NCBI RefSeq assembly: GCF_018614575.1
Contig: NZ_JAGGOJ010000010.1
Location: 124,001 to 188,000, forward strand
Origin: Streptomyces sp. ISL-10
Lineage (GTDB): Bacteria; Actinomycetota; Actinomycetes; Streptomycetales; Streptomycetaceae
Direction of reading: 5' to 3'
DNA length: 64,000 nt
Shown: piece by piece, positions 1-9,650 of the stretch
Layout of the letters: each line of letters begins with the position of its first letter
Position numbering within the stretch: position 1 is the first letter of the stretch
Position numbers and translations under genes: made by a program
The notes under the pieces: model-generated
The model's input: the letters and a program-made list of their open reading frames with translations, nothing else
What the model was told of the DNA's origin: nothing
Databases searched by the model: none

Positions 1-618
1 TGGTGCCACCGCGACAAGGCTGAAGTCCAGGGCCCGCTCGGTCACGAAGAACCGCTCAGGCTCCAGCGGGAACACGACCGGTGTGAGTGCCTCGCCGTCG
101 GCTCCCGCCTGGAAGTTGAACGCGACGACGCTTCTGCCCGCCGTCTCCTTGCTGCGCAGCACATGGTTGTTGGTGAGCAGCAGGGTCGGGGACACCATGA
201 ATCCCGTGCCGTGGCCGCCCCCCGGTCCGGCGGTGGTGATCCGTCCCACCGGGCGGGCCGCCCGGGTGCCGTCCTCCAGGAACGCGACCGGGGTGAGATT
301 GTTGCGCCCGATGAGCCGTTCCAGCCCCAGCACATCGGCGCCGAAGCTGTCCGGGGACAGGGGCAGGGTGCTGCCCGCGGTGGTGGCCGGTTCCGTGGGG
401 GAATGCTCGATCGCCCGGGCCAGGGACCAGTCGGCACCCAGCCGGGCGAGTCGTTTGCCGACCCGTTCCGGCTCGTCGGCGTACAGCACGCCGCGATCGT
501 CGAGTACGGACCGTATGCGCTCGCGTTCCACGGTGCGGTCCGCGTAGCGCCGCGCTGCCGCCTCCAGTTGTGACAGGTAGTCCGCTTCCGTCTCGGACAC
601 GCGTTCCGATGTCGTCAT
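1..618 (-). CDS. trypsin-like serine protease (3' end outside window)
   Basis: Only the N-terminal 206 codons are inside the window. The ATG at 618 follows an AGGAGG box. Residues 1-120 form a polar, probably helical region with no signal peptide or membrane segment. Residues 137-153 read GTGFMVSPTLLLTNNHV, the typical beta-barrel strand and catalytic-His segment (His152) of S1/V8-like trypsin-fold proteases. The Asp and Ser of the triad would lie further on or beyond the left edge, so activity cannot be confirmed. The gene starts 33 nt after the M36 metalloprotease stop on the same strand and is the last visible member of a three-protease operon. The lack of a secretion signal is unusual for such a protease. 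Confidence 0.8.
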   Translation of the reverse strand, partial: MTTSERVSETEADYLSQLEAAARRYADRTVERERIRSVLDDRGVLYADEPERVGKRLARLGADWSLARAIEHSPTEPATTAGSTLPLSPDSFGADVLGLERLIGRNNLTPVAFLEDGTRAARPVGRITTAGPGGGHGTGFMVSPTLLLTNNHVLRSKETAGRSVVAFNFQAGADGEALTPVVFPLEPERFFVTERALDFSLVAVAP

Positions 619-651
619 GGCTCAGCCTCCTGGTCCGCTCCCAGTGATGCC

Positions 652-2688
652 TCAGTCGTCCCGCCCGGGCGGCGGCATCTGCGTACCGCCCCGGCAGCCG
701 AAGAAGGAGGCGTTCGGACAGAAGGCGTCGAAGCCCATCCCGAACCGCGCGAAGGCGCTCCAGGCCGCACTGCGGACCTGTTCGTACTCCTCCGCGGTCA
801 GCGGGCCGCCCTCGTTCCTCATCGCCTTGAAGGCGCTCATGACGGCGTCGCGGGCCATGAGGAACGACGGGTCCTTCGGTGTGAGCTTGAGACCGTCGAC
901 GACAGCCTGCCAGGTCACGCGGTAGCCCCTCTTCTTGTCACCGAGCGCGGCGGAGACCTTGCGGGTCACCTCCATGAGCGCCGCACACCAGATCTCGCCG
1001 ACATCGTGGACTTCCTGGTACGTCAGGTCCTCGTTGCCGGTGCCGGAGATCTCTCCCGGGCCCCTGCCGATGTCACCGAAACCGCCGGGGTACCGCGAGT
1101 CGTACGGCCGCTGCCGGATGCCTTCCGGCCGCTTGACCACCCAACTGCCGGTGACAACCCGCTCGTCGGGACGTGAGAAGTTCCGGATGGTGAGCGCGAA
1201 ATAGTCTCCCCAGCCCTCGCCCATCGCCTCCGACTGCTCCTCCTCCAGTCCGTTCGCGTCGAACAAGCCGCCCACGAGGCGGTTCGTCACGCCGTGGACG
1301 AACTCGTGGTACACGACGTCCGCGTCGTCGGCCGTGTGGCGTTCGCTGCCGCCGCGCCTGACCAGGCCCATGTTCATCACCGCGGCCAGCCCGTCCGCCC
1401 GTGTCGACATGTTGGCCGTCCCGAACACCGGCCCCGGGTGCGCGAAGGCGAGGACGGGATCGGCGCCCTTCCCCAGCCCGGTCGGGTTCGTGGTCTGGAA
1501 GTTGCCGTGCTCCTCCGTGAAGCCGAGCGTCATGAAGAAGTCGTGCATGTAGTTGCAGAAGTAGAAGATGTTGGTGACGAACTGCTCCGGCGTGTCCTCC
1601 CGGGCCTTGAACACTCCGTTGCCGGCGCCGTCGAGTGCGATCCGCACGGGTTGCCGGCTCGTCCCGTTGAGGGCGCGCACATTGTTGCCCTCGGTCGTGA
1701 GATTCCCGTTCTGCGGCTGGTTCCAGGCCATGAATTCGGAAGGGAAGCCCGCCGGCAGGAGGGTGGGATAGTCGCTTGCGGGCAGCGGGAAGGGCACCTC
1801 GTCGAAGGTGCTCTCGCCCGGGTTCTGCTTGAAGACGTGTCCGGCGACCGCATGGTTGGTGGTGTCGTAGAAGTAGAGGATCTCCGGCGCGGAGATGTCC
1901 GCGGTCTGCTCGTCGGCCTCGACGAGGGCCTGGTACTGGGCGGCCAGGTTCTCCCGGGAGAAGAGGAACAGCCACGTCAGCCGGACGTGATCGCCCATGT
2001 TGAGGTACACCAACCGGGCCGGGACGGGCTCCTCGAACGGTCCCTTGCTGAACGTCATGGGCTGGTCGTTGCGCGGCTGGTGCGACAGGCGCTCGAAGCC
2101 CTCCGAGAGGTCCAGACGGGGGAGTTCGTCCGTGCCGAAGGGGCTCTGAAGCGTGCGCGGCTCGGCGGCCTTCGCGGCCGCCACCTGCAGAGCCACCTCG
2201 GCCGGAATCGCCGGCTTCGCCGGGAGATCCGCCGGCACGCTCGCCGTCTGCCCGACGATCCGGTCGACCCGGCCGCCCTCGTGAAGCCATACCTTCGGGG
2301 ACATCGCCCACACCTCGATGCCATTGAGCGTCTGCCGCAGGCTCACCACCCGCATGCCCTCGCTCGTGGTCGTCACCGTCGGATCGGCCTCGAATTCCAC
2401 CGCGTCCTCGGGTGCGAATCCGATCGTCTCCGACACCGAGGCGACGTAGGCCCTGGCACGGGCGATGTAGTCGGCGTCGGAGACCGCGCGGGTCTCGTCC
2501 TCTGCGGCGAATCCTGGAGCGTCCGCCGTTCGCAGCTCGCCCAGGTGCCCGGTGAAGCGGTTCAGCTTGCCGCGCTGGGCCGTGCGCGTTTCGTCGTCCG
2601 GGCCGGTCGACTCCAGGAAGGCGTCGGCTCCCGCCACCTCGCCCAGGCGGTCGTAGGTCATGTCTCGTTTGTCGATGAGTGCGCTCAT
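652..2688 (-). CDS. M36 (fungalysin) family metallopeptidase
   Basis: 678 aa. The open frame extends upstream, but the ATG at 2688 (MSALIDKRDMTYDRLGE) gives the natural N-terminus, 35 nt after the upstream stop. Residues 461-465 are HEFVH, the zinc-binding HExxH helix, and EAMGEGWGD from residue 487 supplies the third ligand, in the arrangement characteristic of fungalysins. Residues ~60-210 resemble the FTP/PepSY-type propeptide that keeps these enzymes inactive. Family members are normally secreted, yet no signal peptide is visible here, so export by another route or intracellular action must be assumed. It sits between a HAD-M28 fusion and a trypsin-like protease in one operon. Confidence 0.88.
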   Translation of the reverse strand: MSALIDKRDMTYDRLGEVAGADAFLESTGPDDETRTAQRGKLNRFTGHLGELRTADAPGFAAEDETRAVSDADYIARARAYVASVSETIGFAPEDAVEFEADPTVTTTSEGMRVVSLRQTLNGIEVWAMSPKVWLHEGGRVDRIVGQTASVPADLPAKPAIPAEVALQVAAAKAAEPRTLQSPFGTDELPRLDLSEGFERLSHQPRNDQPMTFSKGPFEEPVPARLVYLNMGDHVRLTWLFLFSRENLAAQYQALVEADEQTADISAPEILYFYDTTNHAVAGHVFKQNPGESTFDEVPFPLPASDYPTLLPAGFPSEFMAWNQPQNGNLTTEGNNVRALNGTSRQPVRIALDGAGNGVFKAREDTPEQFVTNIFYFCNYMHDFFMTLGFTEEHGNFQTTNPTGLGKGADPVLAFAHPGPVFGTANMSTRADGLAAVMNMGLVRRGGSERHTADDADVVYHEFVHGVTNRLVGGLFDANGLEEEQSEAMGEGWGDYFALTIRNFSRPDERVVTGSWVVKRPEGIRQRPYDSRYPGGFGDIGRGPGEISGTGNEDLTYQEVHDVGEIWCAALMEVTRKVSAALGDKKRGYRVTWQAVVDGLKLTPKDPSFLMARDAVMSAFKAMRNEGGPLTAEEYEQVRSAAWSAFARFGMGFDAFCPNASFFGCRGGTQMPPPGRDD

Positions 2689-2723
2689 GGCGCGGTCCCC
2701 TGTCCGGAGCGTTCGAAAGAGCG

Positions 2724-4649
2724 TCACAGACCCGCGAGGGTCAGCGCGGCCACCGCGACCGTGCGCGCGATCGAGGCCGCGTAGTCGGTGTCGTGGTCCC
2801 TGTCGAGAAGGGTGTCCCCCGGCCTGTGGTACTGCCGGGTGCCGGTGGCCGGTCGGGTGTCGTCGAAGAAGTTCTCGGAGACGGCGACGGCCGCCCAGCC
2901 GCGTTCGTGGAAGCTCGCATGGTCGCTGCGGCCCACGGCCGGATCGGCGGCGCCCGTGAGTTGCTGGACCGTGAAGTCGGGGGCGACCGCGGGGCCGGCC
3001 TGTGCGACGAGGTCGGCCAGTGCGTCGGAAGCGCCCGCGACCGGACCGGGAACGACGGAGCCCGCGTGGATCTCCATCGTCCGCGTGCCGCCCTGGAAAC
3101 CCGCGATCATGTCCATCTGCAGGACGCCGGCGATGTCGTCCCCTGCCGCCGCGGCCGCCCGCGCGTAGGCCTTGCTGCCGACGAGCCCCTGCTCCTCGGC
3201 GTTGAACAGCACGAAACGCACACTCCGTGCCGGCGTCCTGCCCGAGGCGACCATCGAACTCAGGCACTCCGCCGTCGCCATGACCGCCGCTGTTCCGCTG
3301 CCGTCGTCGTCCGCGCCCGGTGCCGGATCGACCGCCGGGTCGTACGGGCGTGAGCGGCCCGCGGAGTCGAAGAAATCGCCTTCGGCACCGGTCGAGTCGA
3401 GGTGAGCGGTGACGAGGACGACGCCGTCCGAGGCCTCGACCGCGAGCTCGGCCTCCACATTGGAGATCCTGTGCCCGCGCCAGGTGAACGCGTGGCGCCT
3501 GACCTTGAGACCCAGCTCGTGGAGCCGCCCGGCGAGCGCGTCGACGACCCGCACGTTGTCCGCGCTCGACGCGTCACGGCTGCGCACCGTGAGCGGGCCG
3601 CCCTCGACGAGCGGATCGGCACCGGAGATACGGGCCACATGGGCCCGTATCGCCGACGGCGTCACCGCCGCGCGCACCGCGTCGACCGTCTCCTGGGAAG
3701 GGGCCCCGGGGGCGAAGGCGGCGACGAACCGTTCGGCACGCGCCTGACCGGGGCGGGAGAGGAGAGCGGGGTCGGGAAGCAGACGCTCGATGTGCCCGGG
3801 CCGGGCGCCGGGGATGTGCACGTTCTCGATCGGGAGACCGGCAGCGGCGGCTGTGTAGACGCCGCCGGGCGCCGGACCGAGCGAGGAGACCGGCGGCCGC
3901 GACCCGGAGAGTTCGGCCGAGACAAAGGCGAACGCCGCTGCCGCGCGCATGGTCGCCTCCGCCCTGGCCCTGGAAGCCGCCGAGGCTTGAGCGAAGGCCT
4001 CCGGTACGGCAACCGGGCGGTCGTCACGTACGAGAAAGGCGGACGTCTCCTCCACCTGACCGCGGAGGTCGGCGGTGAACCCGCTCTGCTCGACGGCGCG
4101 CACGCCCCGCGCGGTCGACATGGCGAGGACGAGCCGGTCGGACGCCACGTGCACCGGCACGACCTCGCCGAGGTTCGCGACCGCCTCCAGCTCGGCCAGG
4201 CTCCGGTCCTCCGGCACTTCGATCCTCGCCCAGTAGACGGGACGGCCCTCGACCGCGGCGAGCGTGAAGACGGGGTGGGCCGCGGTGCGCATCCCCGCCT
4301 CGCGCGCGAACGCGCGCTCGTCGGCATCCTCGCCCACGAACACGCAGTCGCCGGCTCCCGCCCCCGCGCTCGTGACGGCGCCGTCGAATATCGCCCGACC
4401 GTCCTTGGCGCCCCAGTGGACCAGTGCCTCGTCCGTGAAGCGGCTGCCGAACGCGGCTTCGAGCGCGGCCGCCGCGTTCTCGCGCGCGTTGGTTCCTGGG
4501 CCAGGGTTCGAAATGATGCCCCTGCGTACCTGTGCAAAGGAATCGAGAACCTCGCCGACGCGCGGGCGCGGGTGAAAGGTCCATGAGCCGTCGGCTGCGA
4601 CGCTCACGTCCGCGAGTGTGGCACCGATGTCGAAAAACAGTACGGACAT
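2724..4649 (-). CDS. HAD-like domain fused to M28 family aminopeptidase
   Basis: 641 aa. The frame opens at a TTG at 4709, but the ATG at 4649 (MSVLFFDIGATLAD) has a GGAG box about 8 nt upstream and begins exactly at HAD motif I. Residues 1-140 look like a haloacid-dehalogenase fold: DIGAT (nucleophile motif with the second Asp replaced by Gly), ISNPGPGT (motif II) and a GEDADERAFA segment like motif IV. The C-terminal half is an M28 zinc aminopeptidase: HLD near residue 416, GADDDGSG with the bridging Asp, an EE pair in FNAEEQG, MDM, and YHRPGDT with the last His ligand. It is the first gene of the protease operon. The HAD part may be a regulatory or degenerate phosphatase module; the fusion is unusual. 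Confidence 0.85.
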   Translation of the reverse strand: MSVLFFDIGATLADVSVAADGSWTFHPRPRVGEVLDSFAQVRRGIISNPGPGTNARENAAAALEAAFGSRFTDEALVHWGAKDGRAIFDGAVTSAGAGAGDCVFVGEDADERAFAREAGMRTAAHPVFTLAAVEGRPVYWARIEVPEDRSLAELEAVANLGEVVPVHVASDRLVLAMSTARGVRAVEQSGFTADLRGQVEETSAFLVRDDRPVAVPEAFAQASAASRARAEATMRAAAAFAFVSAELSGSRPPVSSLGPAPGGVYTAAAAGLPIENVHIPGARPGHIERLLPDPALLSRPGQARAERFVAAFAPGAPSQETVDAVRAAVTPSAIRAHVARISGADPLVEGGPLTVRSRDASSADNVRVVDALAGRLHELGLKVRRHAFTWRGHRISNVEAELAVEASDGVVLVTAHLDSTGAEGDFFDSAGRSRPYDPAVDPAPGADDDGSGTAAVMATAECLSSMVASGRTPARSVRFVLFNAEEQGLVGSKAYARAAAAAGDDIAGVLQMDMIAGFQGGTRTMEIHAGSVVPGPVAGASDALADLVAQAGPAVAPDFTVQQLTGAADPAVGRSDHASFHERGWAAVAVSENFFDDTRPATGTRQYHRPGDTLLDRDHDTDYAASIARTVAVAALTLAGL

Positions 4650-5290
4650 CTCGGCGTCTCCAGAGAAGAACACGCCTTCCGGTAAGGACTCCAGCGGGCT
4701 GCAACTCAAGGGCGCCCGCTCACAGTCCCCGATATCTCCACTATCCCCGCAGCTGCGGATTCCTGCATCCGGGGCCTGTCCGGCCCCTTGGGCAGCCGGT
4801 CATCCAGTCCGCCCGCTCCTGCGCAATCTCCTCGTTGACACGCCCGATGTATCCTCAGGAGCCAGTCCACATGTGTGGACCCCGTGGCAGCCTGCAGGGG
4901 CACGGCACGGGGTCCGCGGCATAGGACCGTTGACGGGCTCGGCCTCCACGGGGTCGGGCCCGTCAGTGCGTGTGGGGAAGCTTCAGAGCCCCAAGTACTC
5001 GCGTACCGTGCGGCACATGTAGTACACGGCCTGGAGACTTCCCCCGACCAGTCGCGCTGCATCAGCAGCCCGTTGCCAGAAGGTCCTCGCCGGCTTGTGG
5101 TCCCCTTCGGGACCGCGGCCGACTGTCACGCCATCACCTCCCCTCACCAATGGAATCCAGCGCCGGCGTACCCACCGGGCGACCCGCGGGGACGGACGCG
5201 GACACGACCGCCACGAGGTGGGTTTTGAAGTAGCCCTGACAGACGGGTGCGCTCAGGACATGCACGCACAGGCGTGCATCGAGCAAGCAT
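4650..5290. other. intergenic region without a convincing gene
   Basis: About 640 nt between the convergently facing 3' end of the PLP-decarboxylase gene and the start of the protease operon. All short frames have shadow-like, Arg/Pro-rich translations. It should contain the protease-operon promoter, but no clear -10/-35 pair was recognised. A perfect 10-bp inverted repeat, GGACCCCGTG (4877-4886) and CACGGGGTCC (4906-4915), is present with a 19-nt loop. Confidence 0.5.
5260..5279 (-). terminator. probable hairpin terminator after the PLP-decarboxylase gene
   Basis: ATGCACGC and GCGTGCAT form a perfect 8-bp stem with a 4-nt loop, starting 11 nt after the stop codon at 5291. No U-tract follows, as is common in high-GC actinomycetes. 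Confidence 0.5.
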
Positions 5291-6598
5291 CTATCGGTGT
5301 GCGAAGCGCAGTTCAGGGCGGACGCCGGCCTGCGCGGGACGGACGAGCTCGAAGGCCACTTGACCGCAAGGGCTGACGTGGACGCCGTGAACGGCGGGTT
5401 CGGGCAGGCTGTTGTAGTGGAAGGGTGTGGAGAAGTAGTAAGCGCCGGTGTCCGGGAGAACGACGATGTCACCGGGGTCCAGGAGCGGCAACGGGCGGTC
5501 GCGTGCCAGCAGGTCGCCGGCGAAGCAGGCCGGGCCTGCGATGTCCTGCCGCACGGGCCGCCCTCGCTTGGCACGACCAAGGGGGTCATGGGCCTCGATC
5601 CGCAGCGGCCAGGCGTCGGGATTGAACACGGTCCGCGTGGCGACCTGGACGCCGGCGTGCGTGATCGCGATCGGGCGGCCACCCGCGTTCTTGGTGTACT
5701 CGACGTACGCGGCGGTGAAGCCGTTCTTGGCCATGATCGAGCGTCCGAACTCGGTGACGATCTCGTACCTGCCCGTGAACAGCGCCGGCGCGTGCTCACG
5801 CAGGCGGTCCACGTAGGTGTCGAAGCCGGGGGTGATCTCGTCGCCGGCGAAATTGACCGGCAGACCCCCACCGATGTCGATGCCGACCACCTGGCGCCGC
5901 CCGAGGGCCTCGTTGACCTCTTCGGCGAACTGCACCGCCTGCCCGATCCCCCGGGCGATCAGGTCCAGCGGGCAACCCTGCGACCCGACATGCGTGTGCA
6001 CCCACGTGAGCCAGGGATGGTCCCGGTACGCCCGCAGCAACCGCTGCCGGTTGCCTTCGTCCGCCAGGGGGACACCGAACTTCGACGTCTCCGTGGCGGT
6101 GCTCATCGCGGCGATCGCTCCCCCGCCGACCTGGGAGTTGATGCGCACACCGATCCGAGACCGCGGGGGGCGCGCTGCGAGGATCTCGTCGATCCTGGAC
6201 AGTTCCTGGAAGTTGTCCGCGTTGACCGCGACGCCCAGACCCAGAGCCCATCGCAGTTCCGCGCGGGACTTGGCCGGGGAGTCGAACACGATCCGATCGG
6301 GTGCGAAGCCCGCTGCCAGCGCTGCGGTGAGTTCACCGGCGGTGGCGACTTCGCAGCCCAAACCGTTGCTCCGCAGCTCCGCCAGCACGGGCACCAGGCA
6401 GTTCGCCTTCGCCGCGAAGGCGTGCAGGACACGGAGCGAGTCAGGGAACGCGCGATGCAGGGATCGTGCCGTCGCGGCGAGGCCGTCGAGGTCCACGAAG
6501 CCGGCCAGTACGGCCTGTTCCGGGTCCAGCAGTCCTTGGCGCACGGCTGCCCGCAGGATGTGCTCACGCCGTTCGGCGGGTTTGAGGAGGTTGGTCAC
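5291..6598 (-). CDS. fold-type III PLP-dependent decarboxylase (LysA/Y4yA-like)
   Basis: 435 aa. The frame runs further upstream, but the GTG at 6598 (VTNLLKPAERRE) has a GGAAGG box and matches the family length. Lys64 in AFAAKAN is the PLP Schiff-base lysine. Further family marks are HTHVGSQG, the GIDIGGGLP phosphate-binding turn, GPACFAGDLL (the CxxxD segment that completes the active site across the dimer) and GAYYFSTPFHYNSLPEPA near the C-terminus. Diaminopimelate, ornithine and related amino acid decarboxylases share these features, so the substrate is uncertain. The gene lies 211 nt downstream of a PucR regulator in the same orientation, suggesting a specialised, regulated role rather than housekeeping lysine synthesis. 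Confidence 0.82.
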   Translation of the reverse strand: MTNLLKPAERREHILRAAVRQGLLDPEQAVLAGFVDLDGLAATARSLHRAFPDSLRVLHAFAAKANCLVPVLAELRSNGLGCEVATAGELTAALAAGFAPDRIVFDSPAKSRAELRWALGLGVAVNADNFQELSRIDEILAARPPRSRIGVRINSQVGGGAIAAMSTATETSKFGVPLADEGNRQRLLRAYRDHPWLTWVHTHVGSQGCPLDLIARGIGQAVQFAEEVNEALGRRQVVGIDIGGGLPVNFAGDEITPGFDTYVDRLREHAPALFTGRYEIVTEFGRSIMAKNGFTAAYVEYTKNAGGRPIAITHAGVQVATRTVFNPDAWPLRIEAHDPLGRAKRGRPVRQDIAGPACFAGDLLARDRPLPLLDPGDIVVLPDTGAYYFSTPFHYNSLPEPAVHGVHVSPCGQVAFELVRPAQAGVRPELRFAHR

Positions 6599-6809
6599 GG
6601 CACGCCTTCCGGTGTCGATGTCCTGAGCGCCCGGCAGTCCTGCCGGGCGGGTCACCAGGCTGCCCGTGGGTGCGGGAAGGTGTCTTCGTGGAGTGTTCCG
6701 AGATGCTGCCGCCGAAACGGCACGGCGGGGCAACATCTCGCAGTACACGCCTTGCCGTTGTGCGCGGCGACAAGGGAATCGCGTTCTCCTCTTGCCGATG
6801 GCCAAGTGC

Positions 6810-8477
6810 TCACCTGCCGCCGCGCTCGAGCAGGCGCAACTGGACCTGCGCGAGAAGGCGGGCGTCAGGGCTGTTCAGGTCCATACCCGACACCTGGGTG
6901 AGCCGGCGGATGCGGTATCGCAGGCTGTTGGGATGCACACCCAGCGCCCGGGAGGCGGCGGGCACGTCACCGAAGTGGTCGAGGTACGCCCGCAAGGTTT
7001 CCACCATGGAACTCCCGCTGTGGTCGGCGTCGAACGCCGCCAGCCGGGCCACGGGAGTCTGCGGCGGCAGCACCAGCCCCGTCAGTGCGTCCATGACCTG
7101 CATCATGCCGACCGTCTCGGCCACCTCCCCCGTACCCGCGACGGCACGGGTCTCCCCTGCCTTCAGCAAGGCTCCGAGGGCCAACTCGGCCGATCGGCGG
7201 GACTCGGCCAACCCCGCCAGGCCCTCTGCCACGTCGCCCAGGCCGATCTTCACGCCCGCGCCGAGCGCGGCCGGCAACTGCCGCACCAGCGAGTCCCCCA
7301 GCCGCGCCACCTGTCCATCTGCCCGCTGTCTGTCCGGCTCCAGTGCGCCCAGCAGTACCAGGGCCCTGCCGTTGAGGACCACGACCACGGCCTGGTGGCC
7401 GTAGGCGGCGCAGTGCAGCGCCAGCAGGCCGTGCAGCCGTGCGGGGTCTCCGCTTCGCCGTGCGGCATCTTCGTTTCCTTGACCCTGCCCGGTGTGCACC
7501 GCCAGGACGGCACAATTCCCCTGCGCCGGGAGCGCAGCCCGCTCGGCGAGCACCTCGGCGGATCCGCGCCCCTCCAGCAACGCACGGGCCGCGTCTTCCA
7601 CGAGACGTGCGTGCGCTCCGCGCGTGCGGTGATGGATCAGGTGAGGGGCAGCCGCCCGGGTCGCGGCCCGCAGGACATCGGACGCGTTCGGCGCGAGGGG
7701 CCGGCCCGCGGCTGCCACCCAGATCGACCCCAGGATCTCACCGCCCGCCCTGACCGCCACGACCAGACGCTCCGGGATCTCGCCCTTCGCCGGCCGGTGC
7801 AACACGTCGCCCGCACCCCACAACGCCTGGAAGAATCCGGCCTCGTGCATCGCGGCGACGCGCCACGGCGGAACGCGACGGCCGAGGATGGTCAACCGGC
7901 GCAGATCGTCTACGTCCTCCTCCGTCGAGGAGTAGGCGAGCACCCGGGACTCCGTGTCCTCGATCGTCACCGCGCCACAGACGACGGCCGCGACCGCGTC
8001 GGCCAGTCCGTTCAGGTCGCCCAGCGCCACGGCCACCGCCCCCGGATCGGGCGGGACACCCGCCGAGGCCAGTCCTGCCCGCAGCATGCTCACCAACTGC
8101 GCCCAGGTGCACCATGCCGTACGGAAGAGCACCGCGGGGCCGGCCTCCTCGGCGGCCGACCGCAGCACCGCGGCCGCCCGATCCGAACGGGCCGGCCCGA
8201 ACACCACGGCCACCGCTCCGGCGCCGCCCACGCTGCGCACGACATCGACGGCAACGGCCGACTCCGGATCGACACCTACCGCCAGAAGCAGTTCCCCGGG
8301 CCCGATGCCGGGCTCCAGCGCATCCAGCACGGTCACCCTGGCGACCGCCGCCGCCAAGCCTCTGGGGGCCATGCACAACTCCAGGGCCCCCGTACCCACC
8401 ACGGACAGCAGGCGCTCCAGCGTGACCTCCTGCGACGCCCCCGTGGAACCCCACGCGGATAACCCGCTCGACTCCAT
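6810..8477 (-). CDS. PucR/CdaR family transcriptional regulator
   Basis: 555 aa. The ATG at 8477 (MESSGLSAWGS) follows a GGGGGAGG box; the open frame upstream of it is Arg/Pro-rich and unlikely to be coding. The N-terminal half is an Ala/Val-rich sensing domain (PucR-like), the middle resembles a GGDEF-like CdaR domain, and the last ~60 residues hold the PucR C-terminal helix-turn-helix (YLDHFGDVPAASRALGVHPNSLRYRIRR). Such proteins activate purine or amino acid catabolic genes in response to small molecules. It lies directly upstream of the PLP-decarboxylase gene, its most likely target. Confidence 0.88.
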   Translation of the reverse strand: MESSGLSAWGSTGASQEVTLERLLSVVGTGALELCMAPRGLAAAVARVTVLDALEPGIGPGELLLAVGVDPESAVAVDVVRSVGGAGAVAVVFGPARSDRAAAVLRSAAEEAGPAVLFRTAWCTWAQLVSMLRAGLASAGVPPDPGAVAVALGDLNGLADAVAAVVCGAVTIEDTESRVLAYSSTEEDVDDLRRLTILGRRVPPWRVAAMHEAGFFQALWGAGDVLHRPAKGEIPERLVVAVRAGGEILGSIWVAAAGRPLAPNASDVLRAATRAAAPHLIHHRTRGAHARLVEDAARALLEGRGSAEVLAERAALPAQGNCAVLAVHTGQGQGNEDAARRSGDPARLHGLLALHCAAYGHQAVVVVLNGRALVLLGALEPDRQRADGQVARLGDSLVRQLPAALGAGVKIGLGDVAEGLAGLAESRRSAELALGALLKAGETRAVAGTGEVAETVGMMQVMDALTGLVLPPQTPVARLAAFDADHSGSSMVETLRAYLDHFGDVPAASRALGVHPNSLRYRIRRLTQVSGMDLNSPDARLLAQVQLRLLERGGR

Positions 8478-8879
8478 CGATCCTCCCCCTGCCCCTGTGC
8501 CCGCCACAATCCGCAGCGGCATCCCCGAGCGGCCCGGACAGCGACGTACGCCCGGCGCTCGGAGCGCGTCGGTGGCCGGCCCGGAGTCGTCCGGGGCGGG
8601 CGTGAGGGCCGGGCCGCCGCTACCGGCTTTCATCTCGCCAGGGGAACGTAGCGTAAGCCAACTGCCGGGGACCGCGTCGGCGCCTTCGGCCAAGTCGCCG
8701 ACCGGGGAGGGTGGATGGTCTCGCGGCCGGGCCTCCTCCCCTCGTGCGGCCCCGCGCAAGGCGGTAGCCAGGACGGGCGCCGGCCGTCCTCGACGACGAA
8801 CTCGGGAGGACGTGGCCAATCCCCGCCTTGCGGTTGCCTCGACGGCGTCGACCGCCCTCCCCTTGGCCGACGCTCGTTG

Positions 8880-9650
8880 TCAGCTGCGGTGGACCTGGAA
8901 CGGCGCGAAGCTCTGCGCGACGGGCATGAGCTCGATCGTGTTGATGTTGACGTGTGCCGGCTGGGACGCTGTCCAGTACACCGACTCCGCAATGTCGTCG
9001 GCCGCCAGGGGCCGCATGCCGGCGTAGAGCCGGTCGGCCCTTTCCTGGTCGTTTCGGAACCTCACGGTGGAGAATTCGGTTCCCCCGCCCATTCCCGGTT
9101 CGATGCAGGTGACCCGGACACCGGTACCGTGCAGGTCGCTGCGCAGGTTCAAGCTGAACTGGTGCACGAACGCCTTGGTGGCGCCATACACGTTGCCCCC
9201 GGGGTAGGGATAGGTGCCGGCGATCGATCCAATATTGATCACGTGTCCCCGCCCGCGCGCGACCATGCCGGGTAGGACCGCACGCGTGCAATGGAGCAGC
9301 CCCTTGCAGTTTGTGTCGAGCATCGTCATCCAGTCGTCGAGATCAGCCTGATGGGCCGGCTCCAGGCCCATCGCGAGGCCGGCGTTGTTGACGAGGAGAT
9401 CGATCCTGGAGAAGTCGTCCGGCAGGCCCGCCATCGCAGACCGGACCGCCTCGCGATCTCGCACGTCGAGCACCAGAGGAAGAACATGGGGCCCCAAGTC
9501 CGCTGCGACCTCCGCGAGTTTGTCGCCCCTGCGTCCCGCGATGACGATACGTGCGCCGGCTGCCGCGAACCGCCGCGCGATCGCTGCGCCGAAACCGCTG
9601 CCGGCCCCCGTGACGAATACCGTGACCTGTGGTGCTGTCAGCAGGGTCAC
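8880..9650 (-). CDS. SDR family oxidoreductase, YdfG-like
   Basis: 256 aa, GTG start at 9650 behind AAGGAGG. Classical short-chain dehydrogenase: TGAGSGFG cofactor turn at residues 14-21, NNAG, and the YGATK catalytic Tyr/Lys pair. The late PGMGGGTEFSTVRF segment is typical of YdfG, which reduces malonic semialdehyde and oxidises L-allo-threonine or 3-hydroxy acids with NADP(H). The true substrate is unknown. The start overlaps the stop of the upstream alpha/beta hydrolase by 4 nt (GTGA), so the two are translationally coupled, and both are divergent from a MocR regulator. Confidence 0.87.
   Translation of the reverse strand: MTLLTAPQVTVFVTGAGSGFGAAIARRFAAAGARIVIAGRRGDKLAEVAADLGPHVLPLVLDVRDREAVRSAMAGLPDDFSRIDLLVNNAGLAMGLEPAHQADLDDWMTMLDTNCKGLLHCTRAVLPGMVARGRGHVINIGSIAGTYPYPGGNVYGATKAFVHQFSLNLRSDLHGTGVRVTCIEPGMGGGTEFSTVRFRNDQERADRLYAGMRPLAADDIAESVYWTASQPAHVNINTIELMPVAQSFAPFQVHRS

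Noticed and set aside
4877..4915. GGACCCCGTG/CACGGGGTCC inverted repeat as a terminator
   Set aside because: It is about 380 nt from the nearest upstream stop and has no U-rich tail; its function cannot be assigned.
4706..5062. 118-residue minus-strand open frame upstream of the protease operon
   Set aside because: Random-looking composition, no ribosome binding site and overlap with the 5' part of the protease operon start region.
5297..6901. 534-residue plus-strand frame opposite the PLP-decarboxylase
   Set aside because: It is the antisense of a gene with clear catalytic motifs; its translation has no recognisable domain.
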